From the NCBI RefSeq assembly GCF_004217135.1, contig NZ_SHKK01000001.1:1736001-1800000 (forward strand): a stretch of 64,000 nt of DNA. The letters run 5' to 3'. Numbering within the stretch: position 1 is the first letter of the stretch; every line of letters starts with the position of its first letter. Positions 18,992 to 27,326 of the stretch are shown here, piece by piece. The stretch is from Micromonospora violae. Lineage in GTDB: Bacteria; Actinomycetota; Actinomycetes; Mycobacteriales; Micromonosporaceae. The position numbers and the translations under genes were made by a program. The notes under the pieces are model-generated. The model had not been told where the DNA came from. It saw only the letters and a list, made by a program, of their open reading frames with translations, and did no database searches.

Positions 18992-21868
18992 TCAGGAGTA
19001 TGGAAGCCGCAGCACCGACTGGTTGCCGATGCCCACCGTGCTCGGGTTGTTGCCGATCGCCGACCAGACCTCCACCCGGACGGTGCCGTTGCTCATCGCG
19101 CCCAACGTGCCGGTGGCCGAGGCCAGGCCGGCGTTCTGGGTGTAGTGCTCGTAGCCGGGGATCGGGTCGGTGGCGAAGTAGCGCAGCGTCTCCACCCGCT
19201 CCCAACTGCCGTTGCCGGTGAGGTCGTAGGAGATCCGCACCTGTATGCCGTTGCCGACCGCCGTCCCGGCGTCCACGAACAGGTCGAACGTGGTCTGTCC
19301 ACCGGAGTAGGCGAAGGTGAGGCCGGTCGCCGTGAAGACCTGGGCGTTGGTGGGCGTACCGTCGTGGTTGCCGTTCGCTGCCACGACCGTCGTCGTGGCA
19401 GCGCTACCGGCGGCGCCCAACCCACCCCCGGGCAGCAGGTAACGGGTCGGCCCGCCGGTGGACGGCGGCGGGGTGGTCGTCGGCGGGGGATCGGTCGGCG
19501 GCGGCGTCGTCGTTGGTGGGACGCCGCCGGCCGCGTTGCCACCGCTCCAGGTGTACGCCCCGGTGGTGGCCGTCTTCCCGGCCCCCACGGCGAGGGTGGT
19601 GCCGTTGGAGAACGTCACAGTGATCGGTGATGCCGTCGGGTTCGACGCCACGTAGGTGCGGGCCCCGTTGCGGGAGAAGACCGCGGAGAGCGGATGGCTC
19701 CCGGTCACCGTGGTGTCGACAGTGCCGAGGGCGGCGAGGTTGCGGACCCAGTGGAACGTGTGCGCGCGACTCTCGCCCTCCTCCGGGGTGTAGCCGGGGT
19801 TCGCGCGCAGGTTCGCCAGCGCCGAGTCAGCGTCCCCGAGGGCCTGGAACTGCCAGAGGATGTCCTGCCACACGGTCGGTTGCCCGCCGTTGTTGCGGAC
19901 GAGTTCGGCGTAGTTGGTCCGCACGTACGCCGGGTTGTTGCCCAGGTAGAGGTGGCCGCCGGTGACCGGGAGCAGGTTGATGCCCTGGATCATCTCCGGC
20001 TCGGCGCTGAACCAGGTGGCGTACGCGCCGCCGTCGCCCCAGACCATGCCGACCGTCGAGTGCCCGAAGGCGCTGGGGAAGTTCTGGTCGCTGACGTCGA
20101 ACCAGTATTCCTGGATGGCCGCGGCCTGCGTGGTGTAGAGGAAGACGCCCGCGTCGCGGACGGCGGTGTTGCCGGTCGTCTGCCCCCACTGGATCAGGGC
20201 GCTCGCGAAGTTCATCCCCTCCGAGGAGGACTCCTGGTTGTTGCCCGAGCCGAAGGAGCCGTGCCCGGACGCCCAGTCGTGGCCGGCGTAGATGTCGAAG
20301 TCACGCAGGTACGGGAAGCGGGTGTCGTCGCGACGGTAGTTGTTGGCGTCCCGGATCAGCAGGTCGACCATGCCGCCGTAGCGGCTGGCGCTGGCCCAGG
20401 TCGGGTCGAACTTCGCCAGGGTCGCGGCGGCGGCGATGTAGTAGCCGTAGTGGAAGTGGTGGTCGTTGAGTTCCTGGTCGGACCCGTACGACGCCGGGTA
20501 GCCGATCAGAGTGCCCCAGTTGTTGTCGTAGTAGAAGACCCTGCTGGTCTTGCCGCTGGACGCGGTGAACCAGTCGGTGAGCGTGCTGCGGATCGCGTTC
20601 AGCGCGCTGTCGCGCGTTGTGATGTCGTTGACCTGGTCGGCGATCTCGGCGATCCGCGCCGCCCGACCGAGCCCCTTGCCGGTCCAGTAGGTGTCGTTGC
20701 CGCGTTGGTCCATGGGGTTGCCGCGGACGGCGGCCAGCTGGCTGGTGAGCGTCGCCAGGTCGCTTCCGCTGCCGTCGCCCACGGCCGGCAGCTCCGGCAG
20801 GATGCCCTGGAACTTCATGGCGGTGCGGAACTGGTTGACGCCGGTGAGCACCTTCATCCGGCCGCGCGCCGACGGGTAGGTCGGTGTGATCGCGGTGGAG
20901 CCGCTCAGCGACTTCCACTGGTGCGGGTAGAGGCTGACCACGGTCTGCGTGGCGGTGCCCTCCCGGGCCGTCGTGGTGAACGCGTACGTGGTGGTCAGGG
21001 CGCTGGTGGCGGGGTTGTAGGCGTACGACACCTGGGTGCCGGTGACGTGGGCGTGGGCGTACTGGCCGTAGGTCGCGGCCAGGCTGGCCCGCTCGTTCGC
21101 GCTCGACGTCGGCGGTAGGAGGGCGACGGAGAAGTAGCCCCGACCGGCCAGGCTGGACGAGATCCGGCCGGAGGCCACGGTCCAGGTGGCGCCGCTGGGC
21201 GCGTACCCGACGTAGTCGTGGCCGTTGACCCGGAAGCCGATGGTCGCGCCGCTGTTGGACCAGACGTCCGGGGTGCCGGCGGTGCTGATCTGCGCGTTCC
21301 CGCCGCTGGTCTGGAAGTACGCGAACGGCAGACCGTGGCCGATGGTCGCGCGCATGGTGCGCGTGCCGTCGCTCCAGTGCGGGCTGACCGTCCAGTCCGT
21401 CCAGCCGTCGACCTTCACCAGGGGCGCGCCGAGCCCGGCCACACCGACCCGGATGTCCTGCACGTACGGGTAGTGGAACTCGCCGACACCGGTGGCGGTG
21501 CCGCTGATGGCGGGCGTGGAGTTGGCGGAGAAGCCGAGCCCGTCGCCGAAGGTGTCGTACGAGATCGGGTGGGCGTGCAGTGGCTCGCTGAAGGAGCAGT
21601 CCGTGCGCTTCCACAGCAGTGAGGACCACCAGTCGTTGGTGGGTATCGGCCCGGCGGGCGCGTTGGCGGTGGCGAACTGCCGGGGGTTGCTGGACATCGC
21701 GCCGCAGCCGCTGGGGAGCGGGCCGACCGGGGTGGTGGTGTAGCTGCCGGCGCCGACGGGTGCGGCTTCGGCCGCGCGGGTGACCGGGATGGCGAGGCCG
21801 CCGACGACCAGGGCCAGCGCGCTGGCGGCGGCCAGGGCCCATCGGCGGTGGGGGACGGGAGGTTTCAT
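18992..21868 (-). CDS. secreted GH81 endo-beta-1,3-glucanase with C-terminal carbohydrate-binding domain
   Basis: The 958-residue enzyme has a signal peptide (MKPPVPHRRWALAAASALAL and on to the TRAAEA region). The GH81 catalytic block is recognisable: YYDNNWGTLIGYPASYGSD, the ELNDHHFHYGYY segment with the acid Asp, and GSGNNQESSSEGMN with the catalytic Glu cluster. A Thr/Pro linker and an about 150-residue beta-rich domain ending NQSVLRLPYS follow; this looks like the CBM56 beta-1,3-glucan-binding type, though I am less sure of the family number. The ATG at 21868 is chosen by the signal peptide; it has GGAGG upstream. Likely role is hydrolysis of fungal or callose-type beta-1,3-glucan. A perfect palindrome 77 bases upstream indicates repression. 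Confidence 0.92.
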   Translation of the reverse strand: MKPPVPHRRWALAAASALALVVGGLAIPVTRAAEAAPVGAGSYTTTPVGPLPSGCGAMSSNPRQFATANAPAGPIPTNDWWSSLLWKRTDCSFSEPLHAHPISYDTFGDGLGFSANSTPAISGTATGVGEFHYPYVQDIRVGVAGLGAPLVKVDGWTDWTVSPHWSDGTRTMRATIGHGLPFAYFQTSGGNAQISTAGTPDVWSNSGATIGFRVNGHDYVGYAPSGATWTVASGRISSSLAGRGYFSVALLPPTSSANERASLAATYGQYAHAHVTGTQVSYAYNPATSALTTTYAFTTTAREGTATQTVVSLYPHQWKSLSGSTAITPTYPSARGRMKVLTGVNQFRTAMKFQGILPELPAVGDGSGSDLATLTSQLAAVRGNPMDQRGNDTYWTGKGLGRAARIAEIADQVNDITTRDSALNAIRSTLTDWFTASSGKTSRVFYYDNNWGTLIGYPASYGSDQELNDHHFHYGYYIAAAATLAKFDPTWASASRYGGMVDLLIRDANNYRRDDTRFPYLRDFDIYAGHDWASGHGSFGSGNNQESSSEGMNFASALIQWGQTTGNTAVRDAGVFLYTTQAAAIQEYWFDVSDQNFPSAFGHSTVGMVWGDGGAYATWFSAEPEMIQGINLLPVTGGHLYLGNNPAYVRTNYAELVRNNGGQPTVWQDILWQFQALGDADSALANLRANPGYTPEEGESRAHTFHWVRNLAALGTVDTTVTGSHPLSAVFSRNGARTYVASNPTASPITVTFSNGTTLAVGAGKTATTGAYTWSGGNAAGGVPPTTTPPPTDPPPTTTPPPSTGGPTRYLLPGGGLGAAGSAATTTVVAANGNHDGTPTNAQVFTATGLTFAYSGGQTTFDLFVDAGTAVGNGIQVRISYDLTGNGSWERVETLRYFATDPIPGYEHYTQNAGLASATGTLGAMSNGTVRVEVWSAIGNNPSTVGIGNQSVLRLPYS

Positions 21869-21944
21869 CGTGCCTCCATCGCGCGCCGGGTGCGGCCCTT
21901 TGCCGGTCCGGCGCGATGCGTCTGGAATGTGGGGGAAGGTCAGG

Positions 21945-21962
21945 CGAGAGAGCGCTCTCTCG
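21945..21962. promoter_or_regulatory. perfect 18-bp palindromic operator upstream of GH81
   Basis: CGAGAGAGCGCTCTCTCG is a perfect palindrome with the central GAGCGCTC core of CebR-like LacI-family operators (TGGGAGCGCTCCCA). It is different from the TGTTA-type sites at the hemicellulase genes, so GH81 is probably under a separate sugar regulator. Confidence 0.7.
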
Positions 21963-22024
21963 GCCACGGTAGTGGAGCACCGAGATCCCCGTCAATGTGT
22001 CCAGCCGGTTGCGTGCTGATGTCG

Positions 22025-22399
22025 CTATTTGCCCGCGGCTGCGGGGTCGCCCCGCAACGCGTCCGGCACGCGCATCTGCCACGCGTCGGTCACCAGCTCG
22101 GTCAACCGGTCGAGGTCGACCATCGGCAGGCGCAGCAGCACCAGAGGCAGGCCGTCGTAGCCGGGCGCGGTGAAGAAAATGTCGGGCTCCCCGAGCAGGA
22201 GGGCCTGCTTCTCGGCCTCGTCGCCCACGAACAGCACCGCGATGTCGCGCCGGATCACCCGCGGCCTGCCCGGGATCCGCTCCGGGTAGGACCAGACGAA
22301 GCCCTTGTCGGCCACCCGGAAATCGAAACCGTCACTGGCGATCTCCACCGTGTGCGGCAGGGCCAGCGCCACCCGGCGTACGTCGTCCGCGTCAACCAC
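22025..22399 (-). CDS. MmcQ/YjbR-family protein
   Basis: The 124-residue protein has the MmcQ/YjbR pattern: N-terminal DDVRRVALALPHTVE, a middle DFRVADKGFVW, and C-terminal LTELVTDAWQMRVP. The family has a double-wing fold similar to DNA-binding proteins but no proven general function. The GTG at 22399 has AGGGGG seven bases upstream. A second, divergent member of the same family is at 52093-52491. It is probably a single-gene unit. Confidence 0.82.
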   Translation of the reverse strand: MVDADDVRRVALALPHTVEIASDGFDFRVADKGFVWSYPERIPGRPRVIRRDIAVLFVGDEAEKQALLLGEPDIFFTAPGYDGLPLVLLRLPMVDLDRLTELVTDAWQMRVPDALRGDPAAAGK

Positions 22400-22439
22400 C
22401 GAACCCCCTCGCGCCGCCCACCGTCCGCATGCGCCGAGA

Positions 22440-23135
22440 TTACGCGGTGGACAGCTCGATGGCGGTGGCGCCGACGATCGCCCGATCGCCGTTCTCCTGG
22501 ACAAAACCGATCACGCTGGCGCGCTGCGGATCGAAACCCGGGGGTGTCGTCAGCTCCACCTGCCCCCGCTCGGCGTCCAGAGCCACCGACCGAAAGGCGC
22601 GCACGACGTTGTCCTGCCGCAGCGTCCGCCCGGCGTTCTCGCCCCGGGCGATCTCGCTGTCCAGGCCCCGCTCCACGACCGCGGCGTGCAGGACGGCCCG
22701 CTGCGGCGGCCGTTCGGTCCGGTAGTCCAGCAGCACCCGACCGTCGCCGAGGGTGCCCACGGAGAGCGTCAGTGGTGTGGTGGCGGTCGAGGCCATGGCG
22801 GACATGATCGCGCTGGCCGCCCGTCGACGATCGGAGCCGACGAACTCGACGGTCCCGTTGACGACCATCTGCGGGGTGTACAGACGTCCGGAACCGAACG
22901 CGCGGGCGTACGCCCCCTGCCGTGCGGTGTACGCCGGCGCTGCAAACTGGTCCGGCCACCCGAGGTCGTCCCAGTAGTCGACGTGGAAGCCGAGGGCGAA
23001 GACGTTCTGGCCCCGGTCCCGCGCGTCGCGTTCGAGCTCGCTGAGCAACTCCTCCGCCGGAGGGCAACTGTTGCAGCCCTGGGAGGTGAACATTTCGACG
23101 ACGGCGAAGCCGCCGTCGGTGGACGCGCTGGTCAT
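22440..23135 (-). CDS. DUF1223-family thioredoxin-fold protein
   Basis: The 231-residue protein starts with VVEMFTSQGCNSCPPAEELL, the DUF1223 signature in which a CxxC pair sits at the position of the thioredoxin active site, and continues with the conserved FHVDYWDDLGWPDQFA and YTPQMVVNGTVEFVG phrases. Many DUF1223 proteins have a signal peptide; none is visible here, so this one appears cytoplasmic. The ATG at 23135 precedes the core by about eleven residues. Function is unknown; a disulfide or peroxide-related role is only suggested by the fold. It may be co-transcribed with the MmcQ-like gene 40 bases downstream. Confidence 0.8.
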   Translation of the reverse strand: MTSASTDGGFAVVEMFTSQGCNSCPPAEELLSELERDARDRGQNVFALGFHVDYWDDLGWPDQFAAPAYTARQGAYARAFGSGRLYTPQMVVNGTVEFVGSDRRRAASAIMSAMASTATTPLTLSVGTLGDGRVLLDYRTERPPQRAVLHAAVVERGLDSEIARGENAGRTLRQDNVVRAFRSVALDAERGQVELTTPPGFDPQRASVIGFVQENGDRAIVGATAIELSTA

Positions 23136-23297
23136 GGTGGCATGTCTCCTCAGCTGCTGCGCCTGGCCGAGCCGGGCGGCCACCGAAGGTGCCCGGCGGC
23201 GTTGCGTTTCCCGTTTCGGCGCGGACAATGCGCGTGGCGCCGGGGCCGCCGCCGGCCTCGCGGTGAGCCCCGCCGGGTCGGGTGGTTGGATGATCGT

Positions 23298-23600
23298 GTG
23301 CAGTTCACCGTGACAGACGCGCCGGCGCGGGAGCGTTTCGAGGCGCGCGACGAGGCCAGCGCGGTCGCCGGGTTCGTCACCTACCAGCTGACCGGCTCGA
23401 TCATCGCCTACACCCACACCGAGGTGGATCCGGCGTACGAGGGCAGGGGTGTCGGGTCGACGCTGGCGCGGGCCGTGATGGACGACGCCCGGAGCAAGGG
23501 CCGGATCGTCGTGCCGATCTGCCCGTTCCTCGCCGACTGGCTGGTCAAACACCCGGAGTACGAGGGCATCGTGGTCCGCTCCACCCGTAAGATCAAATAA
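23298..23600 (+). CDS. small GNAT-like N-acetyltransferase (YidJ/Yjdj type)
   Basis: The 100-residue protein is the minimal GCN5-related fold: a beta-sheet core GFVTYQLTGSIIAYTHTEVDP, the acetyl-CoA loop EGRGVGSTLARAVMDDARS, and the C-terminal strand IVVPICPFLADWLVKHPEY. Small stand-alone members of this type are common in bacteria and their substrates are mostly unknown. It is divergent to the DUF1223 gene. The GTG at 23298 is the only start that keeps the first core strand. Confidence 0.85.
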   Translation: MQFTVTDAPARERFEARDEASAVAGFVTYQLTGSIIAYTHTEVDPAYEGRGVGSTLARAVMDDARSKGRIVVPICPFLADWLVKHPEYEGIVVRSTRKIK

Positions 23601-23683
23601 GCGAAGCGGCCGTGCGTACCGTGCGTGCTGTCCACGCTGAGATCTGAACCCCGCCCTCCGCAGCCCTGTCAGGAGACCCCACG

Positions 23684-24400
23684 ATGACCGCCGCCGCGTT
23701 CCGCGCCCTGCACCACGACCGTGCCATCGGCGATCCGCTCGTGCTGCCGGGGCCCTGGGACGCGGCCAGCGCCCAGGTGCTGGCCGACGCCGGTTACCCG
23801 GCGCTCGCGATCCCGAGCGCGGGCGTCGCCGCCTCGCTCGGCTACGAGGACGGCGCGACCCCGCCGGACGAGATGTTCGCGGCGATCGCGCGCATCGTCC
23901 GCGCCGTGTCCGTTCCGGTGTCCGCCGACGTCGAGGGCGGTTACGGCCTCGCCCCGGCCGAGTTGGTCGGGCGGCTGCTGGAGGCCGGCGCCGTCGGCTG
24001 CAACCTGGAGGACTCCCAGGGGCACGCCACCCTCACGGACCCGCAGCGGCATGCGGACTGGCTGGCCGAGGTACGCGCGGAGGCGGGTGACGCGCTCTTC
24101 ATCAACGCCCGCGTCGACACGTTCCTGGCCGGCACGGGCGACCTGGCCGACGCGGTGGATCGCGCCCGCCGCTACGTGGCGGCCGGCGCCGACTGTATCT
24201 ACCCGATCCTGGCCCCGCCGCAGGTGCTTCCGCAGCTGCGGGCCGGCATCTCCGGGCCGATCAACATGGTCGCCGGACCGGACCGGGAGTCCGTGGCCGA
24301 GCTGGGCCGGCAGGGCGCCACCCGCATCACCTTCGGCCCGGACATGCAGCGGTACGCGATGAGCGCGATCGGCGACCTCGCGGCCGCGCTGCGCGCCTGA
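23684..24400 (+). CDS. isocitrate lyase/PEP mutase-family protein
   Basis: The 238-residue protein belongs to the PEP mutase/isocitrate lyase superfamily: LVLPGPWDAASAQVLADAG, AIPSAGVAASLGYEDG, the metal-site segment VSADVEGGYG, GCNLEDSQG and INARVDTFL are all visible in order. The usual catalytic KKCGH of isocitrate lyase is absent, as in the many short members annotated as oxaloacetate decarboxylase-, carboxyvinyl-carboxyphosphonate phosphorylmutase- or 2-methylisocitrate lyase-like. The reaction, probably C-C cleavage of an alpha-keto or hydroxy acid, cannot be fixed. It is a single gene followed by a REP-like palindrome. Confidence 0.85.
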   Translation: MTAAAFRALHHDRAIGDPLVLPGPWDAASAQVLADAGYPALAIPSAGVAASLGYEDGATPPDEMFAAIARIVRAVSVPVSADVEGGYGLAPAELVGRLLEAGAVGCNLEDSQGHATLTDPQRHADWLAEVRAEAGDALFINARVDTFLAGTGDLADAVDRARRYVAAGADCIYPILAPPQVLPQLRAGISGPINMVAGPDRESVAELGRQGATRITFGPDMQRYAMSAIGDLAAALRA

Positions 24401-24437
24401 GGCGCGACGTCACCCCCGCGCTGCGCGCCTGACGCGT

Positions 24438-24516
24438 GTGATCGACTCGGGTTTCTGAAAGTCGGGGTGTCCGAGCCGGGTGGTTGGCGCGGTTTCCTGA
24501 ATGCCGAGTCGATCAC
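24438..24516. repeat. REP-like palindromic element A
   Basis: Perfect 13-bp arms (GTGATCGACTCGG and its complement) flank a 53-base centre containing a further imperfect pair (GGTTTCTGAAA / GGTTTCCTGAA direct similarity). It lies 38 bases after the stop of the PEP-mutase-like gene, between convergent genes. It resembles elements B, C and D in position and in the outer GTGATC/GTCGATC sequence. Confidence 0.7.
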
Positions 24517-24556
24517 CGGGTCGGTGGGCGTCGGCGGGGTTCCGGCAGCTACGACC

Positions 24557-24600
24557 GAGCCCCCGGCGCCCGCCGCGATGGACGGTTGCCGGGGGCTCGA
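24557..24600 (-). terminator. hairpin terminator after the HhH gene
   Basis: A perfect 12-bp stem (CGAGCCCCCGGC against GCCGGGGGCTCG) with a 20-base loop lies 11 bases after the stop of the leftward HhH gene. Confidence 0.7.
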
Positions 24601-24610
24601 ATGCGGGTGG

Positions 24611-25696
24611 TCAGACCTGGTTGCCGTTGGGCAGTACCGCGGCCATCTCGTCACCGGCACCGGCGAGCACGCGTGCCTGCTGCGGCCAGCTGGCCAGCCC
24701 CGGTGCGGCGCGCAGGCCGGCGGCCCGGATCAGGTCGCGCAGGGCCGGCTCGTCCAACTCGCCGAGCTGGCCGTACGTGCGTACGCCGGCGTCCTGCAAC
24801 GCGGCCGCCATCTTCGGCCCGATTCCCTGAATCCGGCGGAAGTCGTCGGCCGGGCCGGTCGGATCGGCGTCGACGCTGATCGCCGCGTCGGCGGCCGAAC
24901 CGACCGCAGGGGTCGCGGCGGTGGTCGGCCGGACCGGCGGCGTGGCCGCCGCCGACCGCTCGCTCCCCGTGTCGTCGGCCGCAGCCTCGGCGTCCGATGG
25001 GCCGGCCGTTGCCAGCGGCTCCGCCGGCGTCGGGTCGACCGCCGTGGCCGTGCTCTCCGCGTCGCCGGCCGCGCCGACGGAGACCGGCGCTTCTGCGGCC
25101 GCCGAGGTGTCGATCGGAGTGGCGTTGACGGGCGCGGCGTCGATCGGCGCGGCGTCGAGCGGGGCCGCGTCGAGCGGGGCCGCGTCGGTGGGCGGCAGGT
25201 CGTCCGCGGGCTGCCGGGGCGCGACCACGGCCGCCGGGGCGGGCTGCTCGTCCACCGTGACCGGCTCCGGGGTCGACTCCACGGCCGGCTCCGGCCGCAG
25301 CTCAGCAGCGTCGGACGGCGCGGTGACCGGTACCGGCGGCGGGTCCTCGGTCAGGGCCATGTCCGCCGGGTCGGCGGCGCTCGGGGCGTCCGCCGGCACG
25401 GCCACCGGGGTGGGGTCGTCGGGTTCGGTCACCGCGGCGGGCGCGCTGACCGTGTCGACCGGCACCGGCTCGTCGGCGACCGCGGTGGGTGCCGGGTCGA
25501 CAGCGGCCGCGGGCTGGGCCTCGTCGGTGGTGGCGGCCGGCGTGGGCGTGGCAATCACGGCCAGGCCGGCGACGGGGTCACCATCCACAATCGAATTGCC
25601 CTGTACGTCCCGCCGGCCGCGCAGCAGCCACCCGGCGGCCAGGCCGAGCACCAGTGCCAGTACCACTATCAGCGAGTGTCCGAAAGACCACGCCAC
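24611..25696 (-). CDS. membrane-anchored helix-hairpin-helix protein with long acidic Ala/Pro/Asp-rich region
   Basis: The 361-residue protein has one N-terminal transmembrane helix (HSLIVVLALVLGLAAGWLLRG). About 230 residues of low-complexity Ala/Pro/Asp/Thr/Val follow, including repeated DAAPLDAAPLDAAPIDAAP units. The C-terminal domain (about 295-361) begins DDFRRIQGIGPKMAAALQDAGV, a helix-hairpin-helix of the kind fused to ribosomal L21-like or 'flap endonuclease-like helix-hairpin-helix' proteins in actinobacteria. The GTG at 25696 has AGGGAGG seven bases upstream. The HhH could contact nucleic acid, or another protein, next to the membrane; no function is established. Low-complexity length is likely variable between strains. 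Confidence 0.75.
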   Translation of the reverse strand: MAWSFGHSLIVVLALVLGLAAGWLLRGRRDVQGNSIVDGDPVAGLAVIATPTPAATTDEAQPAAAVDPAPTAVADEPVPVDTVSAPAAVTEPDDPTPVAVPADAPSAADPADMALTEDPPPVPVTAPSDAAELRPEPAVESTPEPVTVDEQPAPAAVVAPRQPADDLPPTDAAPLDAAPLDAAPIDAAPVNATPIDTSAAAEAPVSVGAAGDAESTATAVDPTPAEPLATAGPSDAEAAADDTGSERSAAATPPVRPTTAATPAVGSAADAAISVDADPTGPADDFRRIQGIGPKMAAALQDAGVRTYGQLGELDEPALRDLIRAAGLRAAPGLASWPQQARVLAGAGDEMAAVLPNGNQV

Positions 25697-25929
25697 GGCG
25701 AACCTCCCTCTCAGCTCGTTGGAAAAGTCGCGAGAAAAACTCGCCGCAGCTTCGCACACGCGTATTGCCGACGACAGGCAGGATCGGTCGACAGCGGTGT
25801 GGGTGGGCCAGCCACCTCAGCCGGTGCCGAGCGGGTGACACAGCGTTGCCCGATCAGGGCAGACCTGACCCGCGAGACCGGCCCGCCCCGAGAGATTGGC
25901 CCGGCAGGGCAGCGCGTCGGACACGACGA

Positions 25930-25965
25930 GACCCGGGCCCGGCGCGTAAACGCCGAGCCCGGGTC
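25930..25965 (-). terminator. hairpin terminator after the FAD monooxygenase gene
   Basis: A 15-bp stem with one mismatch (GACCCGGGCCCGGCG against CGCCGAGCCCGGGTC) and a six-base loop lies ten bases after the stop codon. The rest of the 279-base spacer holds no recognisable gene. Confidence 0.75.
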
Positions 25966-25975
25966 GGAGCGGGGT

Positions 25976-27325
25976 TCAGTCCCGGTCGCCCTCGTAGGTG
26001 TGGAAGTCGTCGACGAACCGGCGACGCAGCGGTGGCACCCGGCTGGTCACTCCGAAGTAGCCGCGCGCGCCGAGCAGCGCGAGTCGACCCACCACCGGCC
26101 GGTACATCCGGTCGTCGCCGTTGGTGCCGCTGCGGTTCAGTGATTCGGCGACCCGAGCGAAGCCGTACGGGGCCATCACGGCCTCGTAGTCGGCGACCGC
26201 CTGGAGCAGGGTCTTGTCCCCGGCGGTGGCGAGGCTGAGCTGTTCGCAGAGTAGGCGGGCGTCGCGTAGCGCGGTGTTCGCGCCCACCCCGCGACCCGGG
26301 GTCATGGTGTGGATGGCGTCGCCGAGCATCGTGACGGTGCTGCTCTTCCAGGGCGGCACCGGCTCGGACGTGGACACCTTGATCGGTAGGGCGCTGGCCG
26401 GGTCCGCGCGGGTCAGCAGTTCCCGAAGGTGCGGATGCCAGTTCGAGGTGAGGCCCAGGGCGACGTTGAGCAGGTCATCGCCGCGGCGTTCCATCACGTC
26501 GGCCGGGAACCGGCGGGCCGCACTCCAGATGATCAGGTTGATGTTGTCGCTGGTGGTGTCGTGGGCCAGGCCGGGCCAGTCTCGCAGCAGGGCGGCGTCG
26601 GCCTCGGCCACGCCGGGCTTGATCGCCCGTTCGGCGTCCCACTTGAACTCCATGACGTGCAGCACGCCCATCATCCCGCCGACGCCGAAGATCAGCGAGA
26701 TGCCCTGCTGGACCCGCTCCGGGATGAGACCGCGGGTGTGCGGGGTCAGCGGGATCCGGGTGGCGATGTTGATCGTCCCGGCGTCGCGGGTGACAGCGTG
26801 CGGCAGGTACTGGCGGCGTACGGCGGAGTGGGTGCCGTCGGCCGCCACCAGCAGGTTGCCGGTGGCGCTGGTGCCGTCGGCGAAGTGCGCGGTGACCGTG
26901 CCGTCGTCGCGCTGCTCGTACCGGGTGAAGGTCTTGTCGAAGTGCACCACGTCCTCCAGGCCGGTCAGCAGCACCTGGCGCAGCACCATCCGGGCCACCG
27001 AGTGTTCGGTGCGCACCGGGTCGTCGTTCGGCCGGAGCGCGAACGACGCGGTCTGGCGGAGCCCCTGGGTGACGACGTTGAAGTAGTGCGGCGGCCGGGC
27101 ACAGGTGGCCAGGAAGGTGGCGAACAACTCCGGGGGCAGACACTCCCGCAGCGCCCGGCTACCGGTGGGGCCGATGCCGACCCGGTAGCCGAGCAGCCCG
27201 TCGGCGCGGTCGCGGTGCCGTTCGTAGACGGCGACGCTGATCCCCGCGCGGCGCAGGCCGTGCGCCAGGCACAGCCCACCCGTGCCCGCGCCGATGATCA
27301 GGACGTGCGGTGGCGCGGCGGACAT
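25976..27325 (-). CDS. FAD-dependent aromatic monooxygenase (PHBH fold)
   Basis: The 449-residue enzyme has the class A flavoprotein hydroxylase motifs: GAGTGGLCLAHGLRRAG at the N-terminus for the ADP part of FAD, the DG motif in LLVAADGTHSAVRR, and the GD motif in TMLGDAIHTMTPGRGVGAN. Members hydroxylate aromatic polyketides or phenols with NAD(P)H and O2, and this one ends the leftward SARP-cyclase-monooxygenase operon (one base from the cyclase stop). In spore-pigment and pentangular polyketide clusters a homologous monooxygenase acts on the polycyclic core. The position of hydroxylation cannot be predicted from sequence. Confidence 0.88.
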   Translation of the reverse strand: MSAAPPHVLIIGAGTGGLCLAHGLRRAGISVAVYERHRDRADGLLGYRVGIGPTGSRALRECLPPELFATFLATCARPPHYFNVVTQGLRQTASFALRPNDDPVRTEHSVARMVLRQVLLTGLEDVVHFDKTFTRYEQRDDGTVTAHFADGTSATGNLLVAADGTHSAVRRQYLPHAVTRDAGTINIATRIPLTPHTRGLIPERVQQGISLIFGVGGMMGVLHVMEFKWDAERAIKPGVAEADAALLRDWPGLAHDTTSDNINLIIWSAARRFPADVMERRGDDLLNVALGLTSNWHPHLRELLTRADPASALPIKVSTSEPVPPWKSSTVTMLGDAIHTMTPGRGVGANTALRDARLLCEQLSLATAGDKTLLQAVADYEAVMAPYGFARVAESLNRSGTNGDDRMYRPVVGRLALLGARGYFGVTSRVPPLRRRFVDDFHTYEGDRD

Positions 27326-27326
27326 G

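Noticed and set aside
24438-24516. Remnant of an insertion sequence with terminal inverted repeats
   Set aside because: The element is only 79 bp with no coding capacity and no clear target-site duplication, and similar elements lie at other gene ends; REP-like is the better description.
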